Positions 24,763-33,446 are shown, counted from the first letter of the stretch. The stretch: DNA of 42,747 nt from Oceanispirochaeta sp. (GCF_027859075.1 NZ_JAQIBL010000316.1:1-42747), one strand, 5' to 3'. Numbers and translations are program-made. The notes: a model not told the origin generated them from the letters alone.

Positions 24763-25647
24763 ATGGTCTTAAACAATAAATGGCGTATATCCAGGGATGA
24801 TCTGACCGCACGTTTCGTACTGATGCCCACGATTATTCTCACTTTCGTATTTGTATATGCCTTTATCATCTATACCGTTTATATTTCATTTACCGATTCA
24901 AGTCTCATGCCTTCCTTTGGATGGGTGGGTATGAAGAACTATGTAAAAATGTTTAAACTCGCAAACTGGCACACTGCGCTGAAGAATTTTGCTATTTTCA
25001 GCGTTCTTTATATCTCATTTGCTACATTTCTGGGTCTGATCCTTGCCATTCTGGTCGACTGGAGTAAGGCGGGAGAGCGGTTTTTCCGTCCCATATACCT
25101 TTATCCCATGGCCATCTCATTTATTGTAACCGGTACGGCATGGAAATGGTTTCTTGATCCGGGAATCGGTCTGGAACAGATCATGCATACCTGGGGATTT
25201 GTAAACTTTAAATTCGACTGGATAAAGAATTCAGATAAAGCCATTTATACGGTCATCATCGCGGCCATATGGCAGGTCACGGGTTATGTGATGACCATAT
25301 TTCTGGCAGGACTCAGAGCCGTCAACCATGCGACCATCGAATCGGCGGTTGTTGACGGAGCGGGAACCTGGAAACTCTATACCAGGATTATCATCCCTCA
25401 ACTGGGACCGTCATTTACATCTGTATTTGTTATTCTGGGGCATATGGCCATCAAGTCATACGACCTGGTTATTGCACTGACCAACGGTGGACCGGGACGG
25501 GCTACAGAAATGCCCTCGACTTTTATGTACTCTTATACATTTACAAGAAACGAGATGGGAATAGGAGCCAGTTCTGCTGTCTTTATGCTGTTACTATTCG
25601 CCATCATCATCATTCCCTATATCAACAAAATCGTGAAGGACAGCTGA
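24763..25647 (+). CDS. CUT1 ABC transporter permease (MalF-like)
   Basis: A 294-residue inner-membrane permease of the BPD_transp_1 family with about six membrane helices. FVLMPTIILTFVFVYAFIIYTVYISFTD is the first helix with the conserved S-x-T/D ending. ESAVVDGAGTWKLYTRIIIPQLGPSF is the EAA coupling loop (E-x-A-x-x-D-G-A), followed by KSYDLVIALTNGGPG typical of MalF/LacF types. AAAGGA precedes the start. The second permease follows after 1 nt. Confidence 0.93.
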   Translation: MVLNNKWRISRDDLTARFVLMPTIILTFVFVYAFIIYTVYISFTDSSLMPSFGWVGMKNYVKMFKLANWHTALKNFAIFSVLYISFATFLGLILAILVDWSKAGERFFRPIYLYPMAISFIVTGTAWKWFLDPGIGLEQIMHTWGFVNFKFDWIKNSDKAIYTVIIAAIWQVTGYVMTIFLAGLRAVNHATIESAVVDGAGTWKLYTRIIIPQLGPSFTSVFVILGHMAIKSYDLVIALTNGGPGRATEMPSTFMYSYTFTRNEMGIGASSAVFMLLLFAIIIIPYINKIVKDS

Positions 25648-25648
25648 T

Positions 25649-26521
25649 ATGACTATTAAAGACACAATGCGGCTGCACAAAACGGCTGAGATCATAAACA
25701 TGGTGATCATGGTGATCTTCGCCATTTTCTTCCTGACACCCCTGTACGTCATGGTGGTCAACTCTTTCAAACCACTTTCAGAAATCCGGGGAGGCAATAT
25801 GCTGGCTCTTCCTGTCGATTTTGTTTTAGCACCCTGGAGAAGTGCCTGGTCAACGGCTCAGATCGGTGTTCAGGCCACAGGGTTGCGGCCTTATTTTCTG
25901 AACTCCATAAAGATGGTGATCCCGGCAGTTTTTCTCTCCACCCTGATGGGATCCTTGAGTGGTTTTGTTCTGTCTAAAGGGCAGTTTAAAGGAGATAAAC
26001 TTTTATTCGGACTGATCCTCTTCGGCTGCTTTATTCCCTTTCAGATCGTTCTGATTCCTACTGCCCGTGTACTGGGTTCCCTGAACCTGGCAGGAACAAC
26101 ATCCGGTCTGGTTTTGGTCCATACCGTCTATGGATTGGGTTTTACCACTCTGTTTTTTAAGAACACCTATGACAGTTTTCCATCAGAACTCGTGCAGTCC
26201 GCCCAGGTGGACGGGGCCCATTTTTTCAGGATTTTCCGGGATATAATTCTCCCCAATTCCACACCAATCATTGTCGTGTCCGTTATATGGCAGACAACCA
26301 ATATCTGGAATGACTTCCTCTTCGGTGTTTCCTTTGGAGATGCTTCCAGTCAGCCCATGACGGTGGCTTTGAACAACCTTGTCAGCTCCTCCACTGGGGT
26401 CAAGGAGTACAACGTACACTTTGCCGGGGCTCTTATGGCAGCTATGCCGACCCTGGTTATTTACCTGGTCTCGGGACGCTACTTTGTTCGGGGGCTCATG
26501 TCCGGCTCAGTTAAAGGATAA
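25649..26521 (+). CDS. CUT1 ABC transporter permease (MalG-like)
   Basis: A 290-residue inner-membrane permease. PLYVMVVNSFKP, a helix-rich middle (GSLSGFVLSKGQFKG, FIPFQIVLIPTARVL), and the EAA coupling loop at SELVQSAQVDGAHFFRIFRDIILPNSTP are typical of MalG types. The C-terminus YFVRGLMSGSVKG is diagnostic for the CUT1 second permease. It pairs with the preceding gene to form the membrane channel. Confidence 0.94.
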   Translation: MTIKDTMRLHKTAEIINMVIMVIFAIFFLTPLYVMVVNSFKPLSEIRGGNMLALPVDFVLAPWRSAWSTAQIGVQATGLRPYFLNSIKMVIPAVFLSTLMGSLSGFVLSKGQFKGDKLLFGLILFGCFIPFQIVLIPTARVLGSLNLAGTTSGLVLVHTVYGLGFTTLFFKNTYDSFPSELVQSAQVDGAHFFRIFRDIILPNSTPIIVVSVIWQTTNIWNDFLFGVSFGDASSQPMTVALNNLVSSSTGVKEYNVHFAGALMAAMPTLVIYLVSGRYFVRGLMSGSVKG

Positions 26522-26551
26522 CCCTTCGGCCTTCAGATAATAAAACACGAT

Positions 26552-26566
26552 GGCTGTGTTACAGCC
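26552..26566 (+). other. Small hairpin between permease and ROK genes
   Basis: GGCTGT-GTT-ACAGCC is a 6-bp perfect stem with a 3-nt loop, 26 nt before the ROK start codon. It could tune ROK expression or mRNA stability; there is no T run. Confidence 0.4.
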
Positions 26567-26591
26567 TTCGTATTGCAAAAGGAATGAACTT

Positions 26592-27557
26592 ATGTCGAAA
26601 AAACTCATTTGCGGTGTAGACCTGGGAGGGACGAAGCTCTCGGCGGGTCTGTTCAGACAGGACGGAACCCTGGTGGGAAAGGAAACCGTATACGATCATC
26701 GGGATGAACAATGGGATGAAATTCTTATCATCATTGCAGACCTGGTAAAACGAGTGATGCGCTCCTGTTCGGTCGAACCCGATGATATCCTGGGTATTGG
26801 AGTGGCTCTGGCCGGGCATATCCATTTTAAAAAGGGTGTCATCGTCACTGTGAGCAATTTTGTACACAATATTTATGATTATCCCTTCGTGGACAAACTC
26901 TCTGTACTGCTGCCTGGAATGAGAATCATTCTGGATAATGATGCCAATGCCCAGGCCTTCGGAGAGTTCAAGTTCGGTGCAGGACGTGGTTATCATGACC
27001 TGGTCTTTGTCACGGTCAGTACCGGGATCGGCGGCGGTATCATAGTCAACGACAAGATGCTCCGTGGAAAAGTAGGCACTGCCGGAGAAGTGGGACATAC
27101 CATCATTGACATTGATTCGGATGTAAAATGTACCTGCGGGAATTACGGCTGTGCCATGGCTCTGGCTTCGGGGCTCTTCTTTCCGGAACTCTATCGCAGG
27201 CAGCTCCGGAAAGGCTTGAAAAGCACCATTGGAATAACAGAGGCTTCCGCCGATAAGATGGATGGTCAATCCATTGAAGAGGGCATGAAAAAGGGTGATC
27301 CCATCTGCAGAGTGATTGTGGAAGATTCAGCCGATGTTGTAGGCTCCACTCTTTACAATATTTACAAGACCCTGGATCCCGAACTGGTCATTCTGGGGGG
27401 AGGACTCATGTCCTTTGGTGAAGACTACATGAACCGCATCCAACACCGCTTCCTGTCTCACACCTATGAAATGATGGCTGAAGAAATGGAAATAAAACTG
27501 GCAGAAACCGGCCGGGATGCAGGCCTTATCGGGGCGGCGGCATTGGTCCTGGAATAG
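26592..27557 (+). CDS. ROK-family sugar kinase-like protein
   Basis: A 321-residue ROK protein. CGVDLGGTKLSAGLF is the phosphate-binding motif, DNDANAQAFGEFKFGAGRG contains the catalytic Asp, and GIGGGIIVNDKMLRGKVGTAGEVGH the ROK signature. CTCGNYGCAMALASG is the Zn-binding CxCGxxGC motif, but the usual Glu after the last Cys (CxE) is not present. There is no N-terminal winged helix, so it is a kinase rather than a repressor. The start is ATG 26592 (AAGGAA upstream). It probably phosphorylates the sugar imported by the CUT1 transporter. It ends 4 nt from the convergent NtrC gene stop. Confidence 0.88.
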   Translation: MSKKLICGVDLGGTKLSAGLFRQDGTLVGKETVYDHRDEQWDEILIIIADLVKRVMRSCSVEPDDILGIGVALAGHIHFKKGVIVTVSNFVHNIYDYPFVDKLSVLLPGMRIILDNDANAQAFGEFKFGAGRGYHDLVFVTVSTGIGGGIIVNDKMLRGKVGTAGEVGHTIIDIDSDVKCTCGNYGCAMALASGLFFPELYRRQLRKGLKSTIGITEASADKMDGQSIEEGMKKGDPICRVIVEDSADVVGSTLYNIYKTLDPELVILGGGLMSFGEDYMNRIQHRFLSHTYEMMAEEMEIKLAETGRDAGLIGAAALVLE

Positions 27558-27561
27558 CTTT

Positions 27562-28932
27562 CTAAAGGCTGTATTTACTGATTTTATTGAAAAGGGTTTT
27601 CCGGGTGACTCCCAGCTCTTCTGCTGCGGCTGTTTTATTGAACCTGTTCCGGATCAGTGTTTCTCTAATGATATTCTTTTCATACTTCTCTATCACGCCG
27701 TCCATCCTGTCCTGGAGGCTTAGGCTTTCAGAAATCCCCGGGGTTAATCCTTCCTCTGATGAAGTCAGGGGCTCTTCTCTGCGGTTTAATCCCGCCGTCT
27801 CCAGAGTGGCTTCCTCGGTTAGAAGGACTGTCTGGTTGATCAGGTTTTTCAGTTCCCGAATATTCCCGGGCCATCCATAGACTTTCATGGACTCACAGGC
27901 CGCCGGCGAAAAATTGAGTTGACCCTTTCTGTATTTTTTGCCGTAAAGGGCCTTGAAATACTCTGCCAGAAGAAGGATGTCCTCGGGCCTGTCCTTCAGA
28001 GAGGGAAGAACCAGACTGATCACATTCAGGCGGTAATATAAATCCTCCCGGAATTCCTTTTTTTGAATCAGTGAGACCAGGTCCTGATTGGTGGCCGCTA
28101 TGACCCGGATATTGACCCTGACGGTTCTATTTCCACCGACCCTCTCCAGAGTCCCTTCTTCCAGAACCCGGAGAAGCTTGGCCTGGGCATCCGGGGACAT
28201 GTCACCAATCTCATCCAGGAATAGAGTTCCTCTGTCGGCTAGTTCAAACTTGCCGATTTTCCTTTCGTGAGCCCCGGTAAAGGCGCCTTTTTCATGCCCG
28301 AAAAGTTCACTCAGCAGGAGCGTTTCCGAAAGGGCTGCGCAGTTTACACCGATGAAGGGAGCCCCATGTCTATTGCTGGTAAAGTGAATATAGCGGCTGA
28401 GGACCTCTTTCCCCGTTCCGCTGTCACCTGTGATCAGAACCGTTGTATCCGTATCCTTTACCTTATCTGCCACGGTCAGGATTTTTTTCATCTTCGGGTT
28501 GTTCGTCCTGAAGTTAAAATCCAGCATTTTTTCCTGTTGTTCTTCCTTCAAGAGGAGGTTTTCATTCTTGAGATGCTTCAGCTCGAGCCGTTCATTGACA
28601 GCCTTCAGCAGGTATTCATTATCCAGGGGCTTGAGCAGGTAGTCTGCCGCTCCCTCGCGCATGGCCTCAACCGCATTGCTGATGCTTCCATAGCCCGTGA
28701 TCATCAGACAGATCACATCGCTGTTGATCATCTGAATTGATTTCAAGAGTTCCACACCATCCCTGTCGCCCATACGGATATCCAGCAGGGCTATATGGAT
28801 CTCTGTAGTCCTGATGCATTCCAGGGCCGATTCATAATCCTCTGCGGTAAAGCTCTCATGGCCCTCTCTTTGAAACAACTTGCTGAGGCCGATGCGGATT
28901 CCTTTTTCATCGTCGGCTATGAGTATATTCAT
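27562..28932 (-). CDS. Sigma-54-dependent response regulator (NtrC family)
   Basis: A 456-residue activator. A receiver domain (about 1-115, phospho-acceptor Asp51 in HIALLDIRMGDRDG, Lys101) is followed by an AAA+ domain (about 143-370). That domain has Walker A GDSGTGKE (169-176), the sigma-54 contact loop GAFTGA (216-221), Walker B GTLFLDEIGD and the arginine-finger region FREDLYYRLNV. A Fis-type helix-turn-helix closes the protein (NKTAAAEELGVTRKTLFNKI). It overlaps the kinase gene by 4 nt (ATGA). The operon starts at a sigma-54 promoter (32240-32255), so it very likely activates its own synthesis. Confidence 0.95.
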   Translation of the reverse strand: MNILIADDEKGIRIGLSKLFQREGHESFTAEDYESALECIRTTEIHIALLDIRMGDRDGVELLKSIQMINSDVICLMITGYGSISNAVEAMREGAADYLLKPLDNEYLLKAVNERLELKHLKNENLLLKEEQQEKMLDFNFRTNNPKMKKILTVADKVKDTDTTVLITGDSGTGKEVLSRYIHFTSNRHGAPFIGVNCAALSETLLLSELFGHEKGAFTGAHERKIGKFELADRGTLFLDEIGDMSPDAQAKLLRVLEEGTLERVGGNRTVRVNIRVIAATNQDLVSLIQKKEFREDLYYRLNVISLVLPSLKDRPEDILLLAEYFKALYGKKYRKGQLNFSPAACESMKVYGWPGNIRELKNLINQTVLLTEEATLETAGLNRREEPLTSSEEGLTPGISESLSLQDRMDGVIEKYEKNIIRETLIRNRFNKTAAAEELGVTRKTLFNKISKYSL

Positions 28933-31031
28933 ACCGCCTCCTGTTTTGAGATTGTAGGGAGTGAGAACACAATGACAGTGCCTGTGCCCTTTTTGCTTTC
29001 GATCTTGATTGTGCCCTTGTATTTCATGATGATGCCATATACAACAGACAGGCCCAGACCAGTACCTTCGTTGTTTGCCTTGGTTGTGAAAAAAGGATCG
29101 AAGACACGGTTGAGAATTTCTTCGGGGATGCCTTTTCCCTGATCCTCAATAGTCATGATAGCCCTCTGGTTTTCTTCTCTGATGCTGATTTTTATAGGTT
29201 TGTCATTTTCTGTGGCATGGGCTGCATTCTGCAGCAGATTGATAAGAACCTGCATCAACTCCCCCTTGGATATAATCACATCTGCCACTGCTGGATCGCA
29301 CAGAATGCTGACAGGAGGAATCCTGGTGCCATCGGGTCTGCGGGAGTGGCGGATCAATCGTACGACCTCTTCCGCTACAATCAGGGGAGAGCAGATGTTT
29401 CCCTGACCGAGTTCCCTGGATGTGAAATTCGTCAGATCCCTGATAATCTGGGCAATCCTTATGGACTCTTCTTCTACCAGATGGAGAGATTTAAGGCGCT
29501 CTGTGTCGGCCTCTTCGTAAATCAGATTTTGTATATTCGTCAGGATGGAGGACAGAGGATTGTTCACCTCATGGGCAATCCCTGCAGAAAGCATACTGAT
29601 GGAGGAGAGTTTTTCCGCCTGGAATATTTTTTCCTCATAGGCATTCTTTTCGGAAATATCCTCCAGGATAAGAACACACATCCTTTTCTCAGAATGCATA
29701 TGAGACTCCCGATGAACAGGATAAATCTTAACCTCAAAAACCTGGTCCTGTCTGTTCCGGATGCGCTGAGTCCAGCGTTCTTCACCCTGAAACAGGACCT
29801 TCCTGACACCCTCGAGAAGAGTGGTATCAAAGTTTTCATTGATAAATCCTGTCAGAGTTCTGACCTTTAATTCCGTCAAAATGTCAAAGGCGGGATTCGC
29901 TTTTTCTATGATCATATCATCGTTGACGACTGCTAGAGCATCCCTGATGGAGTGGATGACTTCTTCGTTGAACTCATTGAGAAACGTGATTTCATCAAGG
30001 GATTTTTCAATTTTGATCTGGTCTTGATGAAGTCGGGCGGCCATGCCGTTGAATCCCTTGAGCAGAACCCCCATCTCTCCCTTATCTGCAATTTTCAGCT
30101 GTACATTATAGGAGCCTTCCCGGATATGACCCATGGCATTGGCCAGCAGGGCTACAGGCCTTGTGATGCCTCTTGTAAAGATAAGAATGAGGAGGAATGT
30201 GAAGAGCAGTGTGAAGAGGGATACAGTCAGAACAGTCCTCTCGATGGAGAGTATCCTCCGCTGATAGGGTTCATTTGAAAGAATGGTTGTCAGATAGACA
30301 GAACTGGTGTTTCCACTGCTGCTGCTGATCTCTCCCACCTTGGTGCTGGCCATGTTGTAACTCTGATCCTCTTCCTCCAGGTCATACCACTCCTTATAAG
30401 CCATTCCAGGTAGGGTTCCGGATTGATGAAACGCTATGGTCTGGATCTCCTTATGACCCGCAAGAAAATCTGTTGATGTATGAAACAGTATCCTCCCGTC
30501 TTTATCAAAGATAATATTATTGAGAAAGCTGTCATTGATGTGTTTGACCAGATAAATCTCGGTATTTCCCGAAAGGGAACTCAAATTAATAATCCCGATC
30601 ATGTAAAACTGCCCCTTCATCTGATACAGGCTGATGGAGGGGTGATTATATACGACTGATAGATCTTCCACAGGAGGCAGAATAAAATCGGGGCTGGTAT
30701 TCAGGGCAGTCATAGAATAATTGCCGTCTTCTGTTTTGATAATAACTGCATCTATATTGGAGGATGTAAGAAGACTTTTCAGTTCACCACTCTTCAGGTT
30801 TTCCTCATCCATTTCTTTTGAATACTCCAGGACCTGTATCAGTTGTTTCCAGAGATGGCGTTTCCATGATTGATAGTTATTCACAATGAAATCTGCCTTC
30901 AGCCTCAATTCCACTAGGGCATCCTCCAGATTATTATTTCGGATGGTTCTACTGACCAATATTCCTGTAAACGAGGCTTGAAGCAGAATGAGGATCAGGA
31001 TTGTCAAGGCCAGCTTGGGATACAGTTTCAT
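28929..31031 (-). CDS. Sensor histidine kinase (HAMP-PAS)
   Basis: A 700-residue membrane kinase. The first membrane helix is at about 7-27, a periplasmic sensor domain at about 30-262, and the second membrane helix at about 266-287. HAMP covers about 288-340, PAS about 345-465, and HisKA has His487 (LSAGIAHEVNNPLSSIL). The ATPase domain is at about 590-690 (LINLLQNAAHAT, DQGKGIP, GTGLGLSVV). The large extracytoplasmic domain is well placed to touch the periplasmic binding protein encoded 2 nt upstream. The cognate regulator overlaps its stop codon. Confidence 0.94.
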   Translation of the reverse strand: MKLYPKLALTILILILLQASFTGILVSRTIRNNNLEDALVELRLKADFIVNNYQSWKRHLWKQLIQVLEYSKEMDEENLKSGELKSLLTSSNIDAVIIKTEDGNYSMTALNTSPDFILPPVEDLSVVYNHPSISLYQMKGQFYMIGIINLSSLSGNTEIYLVKHINDSFLNNIIFDKDGRILFHTSTDFLAGHKEIQTIAFHQSGTLPGMAYKEWYDLEEEDQSYNMASTKVGEISSSSGNTSSVYLTTILSNEPYQRRILSIERTVLTVSLFTLLFTFLLILIFTRGITRPVALLANAMGHIREGSYNVQLKIADKGEMGVLLKGFNGMAARLHQDQIKIEKSLDEITFLNEFNEEVIHSIRDALAVVNDDMIIEKANPAFDILTELKVRTLTGFINENFDTTLLEGVRKVLFQGEERWTQRIRNRQDQVFEVKIYPVHRESHMHSEKRMCVLILEDISEKNAYEEKIFQAEKLSSISMLSAGIAHEVNNPLSSILTNIQNLIYEEADTERLKSLHLVEEESIRIAQIIRDLTNFTSRELGQGNICSPLIVAEEVVRLIRHSRRPDGTRIPPVSILCDPAVADVIISKGELMQVLINLLQNAAHATENDKPIKISIREENQRAIMTIEDQGKGIPEEILNRVFDPFFTTKANNEGTGLGLSVVYGIIMKYKGTIKIESKKGTGTVIVFSLPTISKQEAV

Positions 31032-31033
31032 TG

Positions 31034-32026
31034 TTAATATATATATTGCTCCATTTCAGGATTGTTGATATTGGATTTATTGAAGACCACATATCCCGAA
31101 GTGATACTGGGGGGTATCTCCTTGTGATCAATCAAGTATTTATAGGCCCATTCGACCGCCAGGGCTCCGATTTCTGCGGGTTTCTGTGCCAGAACAAGAT
31201 CGACTTCACCGTTTCTGAGGCTGGCAATCAGGGAGTCTGTGGCATCCCAGGCGGCCACACGAACAGCCCCGGATAGACCGGCGTTTTTAACCGCCGCAGA
31301 CACTCCCTGGCTGCTGAACACATTTGTTCCGAAGGCCGCAACAAGATCGGGATTCTTCATCAGTGCACTGAGGGTCTGTTTCATGGCCACCGTCTGAAGG
31401 TCTCCATTGTAATCGATCTGGACAATTTCCATCTCGGGAAAGTGTGAAATCCCCTCCATAAACCCGTTTTTCCGCTCTTCCGTCGTGGATGTTTCCTCGG
31501 TGGTTGTATTGATATAGACCTTTCCTTTTTCATTGACCTGTTCCGCCAGGGTTTCCGCCAGGTAGACGGCTCCGGCAAAGTTGTCAGTTCCTATATGGGC
31601 GAGGGGAAAGGACCAGTCCGAGGGCAAGGTATACAGGCCGTCCCCAATTTTTGTATCCACTGTAATGATTTGTATCCCCTGATTATAACACTCTTTCAGA
31701 GGCACAATGAGGGCGTCATTGGCTACGGGAGCAATCATGATGAGGTCGTATTTTTTTGCCGCAATCGCCCTTTTGAGGATGGGGATCTGCACTGCCGGCT
31801 CCCATAATTCAGGGTATTCAGAAACATCCAGAGAGACACCCATTTCCTCGGCTTTCATCAAAGCACCCTTTTCCATGGAATAGTAGAAAGGGTCGGCTAC
31901 GCCGGGAACATAGAGGATATTCAGGTCGGTTTTATCCAGGGATTCTCCCTGCCCTGATGCTCCTGAGATCATAGTTACAGTCAGGAGCAGAACAGTGAGA
32001 AGGAGAGTTAATTTTAATCCGCTCAT
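31034..32026 (-). CDS. Periplasmic sugar-binding-type protein (sensor accessory)
   Basis: A 330-residue type I periplasmic binding protein (Peripla_BP_4-like). A signal peptide spans about residues 1-25. LNILYVPGVADPFYYSMEKG, YDLIMIAPVANDALIVPLKECYNQGIQIITVDTKIG, AHIGTDNFAGAVYLAETL and DLVAAFGTNVFSSQGVSAAVKNAG fit the ribose/xylose-binding group. No permease or ATPase is adjacent, and it heads a kinase/regulator pair, so it probably presents a sugar signal to the kinase rather than feeding a transporter. No Shine-Dalgarno is visible before its ATG; translation may depend on the small gene ending 15 nt upstream. Confidence 0.88.
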   Translation of the reverse strand: MSGLKLTLLLTVLLLTVTMISGASGQGESLDKTDLNILYVPGVADPFYYSMEKGALMKAEEMGVSLDVSEYPELWEPAVQIPILKRAIAAKKYDLIMIAPVANDALIVPLKECYNQGIQIITVDTKIGDGLYTLPSDWSFPLAHIGTDNFAGAVYLAETLAEQVNEKGKVYINTTTEETSTTEERKNGFMEGISHFPEMEIVQIDYNGDLQTVAMKQTLSALMKNPDLVAAFGTNVFSSQGVSAAVKNAGLSGAVRVAAWDATDSLIASLRNGEVDLVLAQKPAEIGALAVEWAYKYLIDHKEIPPSITSGYVVFNKSNINNPEMEQYIY

Positions 32027-32041
32027 GGGATTAGGAGTATA

Positions 32042-32212
32042 TCACAGGGTGAGGGTATTCGCTACTTTTTGAAGGAATTCCTGTCCTTCCGGGGTGATTT
32101 GAAAATAGTCTGCTACCCAGAGGATCTGCCCGGCGCCGCTTGAGCTTTCCTCTCTGAATTCTTCCCTTTGGTCCTTATAGTTGTATTCTGTCAGCAAAGT
32201 TTGATTCTCCAT
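32042..32212 (-). CDS. 56-residue small protein, first gene of the sensing operon
   Basis: An open frame of 56 codons starts at ATG 32212 with ribosome site AAGGGAGA 9 nt upstream. It lies directly downstream of a sigma-54 promoter and 15 nt before the binding-protein gene. The product is soluble and acidic at the start (YNYKDQREEFREESSSG), then more hydrophobic (GQILWVADYFQITPEGQEFL). It has no signal peptide, membrane helix or family that I recognise. The ribosome site, promoter spacing and operon position support a real gene; it may regulate the operon or help translate the next gene. Confidence 0.6.
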   Translation of the reverse strand: MENQTLLTEYNYKDQREEFREESSSGAGQILWVADYFQITPEGQEFLQKVANTLTL

Positions 32213-32239
32213 TTTTTGATTCTCCCTTAACTATTACTA

Positions 32240-32255
32240 AGCAAGAGTTGTGCCA
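32240..32255 (-). promoter_or_regulatory. Sigma-54 (-24/-12) promoter
   Basis: On the reverse strand TGGCACAACTCTTGCT fits the consensus TGGCACR-N4-TTGCW exactly, with GG and GC 12 bp apart. The start is predicted near 32229, giving a leader of about 17 nt that begins at the ribosome site of the 56-residue gene. It drives the small protein, binding protein, kinase and sigma-54 regulator. Confidence 0.88.
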
Positions 32256-32327
32256 TACTTTTTTTAATAAGGAGAATATGGTGTAAATCATTATCATGGA
32301 AAGTTATATCTTTTGATTATGGTTGTT

Positions 32328-32426
32328 TTAGAGAGTCGCCGGATCGGGGGCGAGGACCGGAATTGGATAGTCCTCTACCCGTATCGGGTAATTCCCTTCC
32401 CGGGAAATAAACTCATAGTATTCAAT
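32328..32426 (-). other. Start-less 32-codon open stretch (possible gene remnant)
   Basis: Just past the reductase stop, another reverse frame reads IEYYEFISREGNYPIRVEDY followed by PIPVLAPDPATL and a stop. Composition looks protein-like, but there is no start codon and it overlaps the candidate enhancer dyads. It may be the tail of a lost gene or chance. Confidence 0.25.
32376..32406. promoter_or_regulatory. Candidate enhancer sites for the NtrC-type regulator
   Basis: A perfect dyad TACCCG-TAT-CGGGTA (32376-32390) and a palindrome TTCCCGGGAA (32397-32406) lie about 150-175 bp upstream of the sigma-54 start, the usual range for enhancer-binding activators. Assignment to the NtrC-type protein is inference. 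Confidence 0.45.
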
Positions 32427-33291
32427 TCATCTTAAGGTTGTACTCCCGGACACATTTGATTACCGCCTCCGAAGTTTCAGAGAACTTGATTCCCCTGGTC
32501 TGTATCAATGATGTATCTAAACGGGCATCCCGGTCTTTCCGGGCATATTTTATCTCATCCTTGATAATCAGTTCCTCAATTCGATGTTCCAGGCCCAGTT
32601 CTTTCATGATAAGGCAGACAATATCGTATCGGCTTTGATCATTTTTAGAACCCACATGGTAGGTTCCGGAAGGGAGATCCATGATTGTATCAAACTGATC
32701 CATCAATTCATTCACATAGGTCAGTCCGCGGTACTCATGAGAGGGAACCCGGATGGATTCACCTTTCATGACGGCCTTAACGGTGTCCCAGAGAACATTG
32801 TTCACAACAGGCCGGAATCGTTCAGGAACTCCGAACATCCATGTGAAACGGAGAATCAGCACATCCTCCAGAATGGATTGAATCAGCCCCTCGGCTTCCA
32901 GCTTGTTTTTACCGTACATTGTATCGGGAATGGGTGTATTACTCTCCTTGTAGGGACCGCCTTCGGGGTTGCCGTTGAAGACCTGTTCCGTGCTGAGAAA
33001 GATCATCCGGGCTCCCGCCTCCTTGCAGGCCTGGGCAATGTTAGCAGCACCGGTCACATTGATGGCATAGCATTTTTCAGGGTGTTCATTGCAGAAATCT
33101 GTCAGGGCAATAGCGGCAGCATGTATGACATAGTCGGGTTTGAACAGCCTCAGGGCATCCTGTATTTTGTCTTTTTCATGAATATTCAACTCAGCAACAT
33201 CTGTAGAGAGAATTTCAAAATTGTGGTGGTGAGCCTCTTTGAATCTTGTACCGATAAATCCGTTTCCTCCGGTGAGCAGGACTCTTTTCAT
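32422..33291 (-). CDS. NAD-dependent epimerase/dTDP-4-dehydrorhamnose reductase-like protein
   Basis: A 289-residue extended short-chain dehydrogenase of the RmlD type. LLTGGNGFIGTRF is the NAD(P) motif, DYVIHAAAIALTDFCNEHPEKCYAINVTGAANIAQAC the typical strand 4-5 region, LSTEQVFNGNPEGGPYKES leads to MYGKNKLEAE with the YxxxK catalytic pair. RmlD-type enzymes reduce 4-keto sugar nucleotides. There is no other nucleotide-sugar gene nearby, and its promoter region carries the double TCATATGA box shared with the CUT1 operon, so a catabolic or modification role for the same sugar is possible. AGGAG precedes its ATG. Confidence 0.85.
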   Translation of the reverse strand: MKRVLLTGGNGFIGTRFKEAHHHNFEILSTDVAELNIHEKDKIQDALRLFKPDYVIHAAAIALTDFCNEHPEKCYAINVTGAANIAQACKEAGARMIFLSTEQVFNGNPEGGPYKESNTPIPDTMYGKNKLEAEGLIQSILEDVLILRFTWMFGVPERFRPVVNNVLWDTVKAVMKGESIRVPSHEYRGLTYVNELMDQFDTIMDLPSGTYHVGSKNDQSRYDIVCLIMKELGLEHRIEELIIKDEIKYARKDRDARLDTSLIQTRGIKFSETSEAVIKCVREYNLKMN

Positions 33292-33379
33292 AAACAGTCT
33301 CCTAATTTTTTATAATTGAGGAACCGCCTGAATTCACCGGATTGGATCAGACAGGGGCACCTGAAAGAAATATAGGTAA

Positions 33380-33446
33380 ATTATAGCCTGTTTGGGTAAA
33401 TAAAGATAGATATATTGTCATATGATAGAAAAAAATTATCATATGA
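33380..33446 (-). promoter_or_regulatory. Double TCATATGA box, copy 3, with a downstream -10
   Basis: Two perfect TCATATGA palindromes (33418-33425 and 33439-33446), 21 bp apart, lie within a larger perfect inverted repeat TCATATGATA/TATCATATGA (33418-33446). On the reverse strand a TATAAT occurs at 33385-33380 without a good -35, so here the box would lie upstream of the promoter, as for an activator. The downstream gene is the reductase at 33291. Confidence 0.6.

Noticed and set aside
32584-33315. 243-codon forward frame over the RmlD-like reductase
   Set aside because: The reverse strand has the full reductase signature; the forward frame has no family features.
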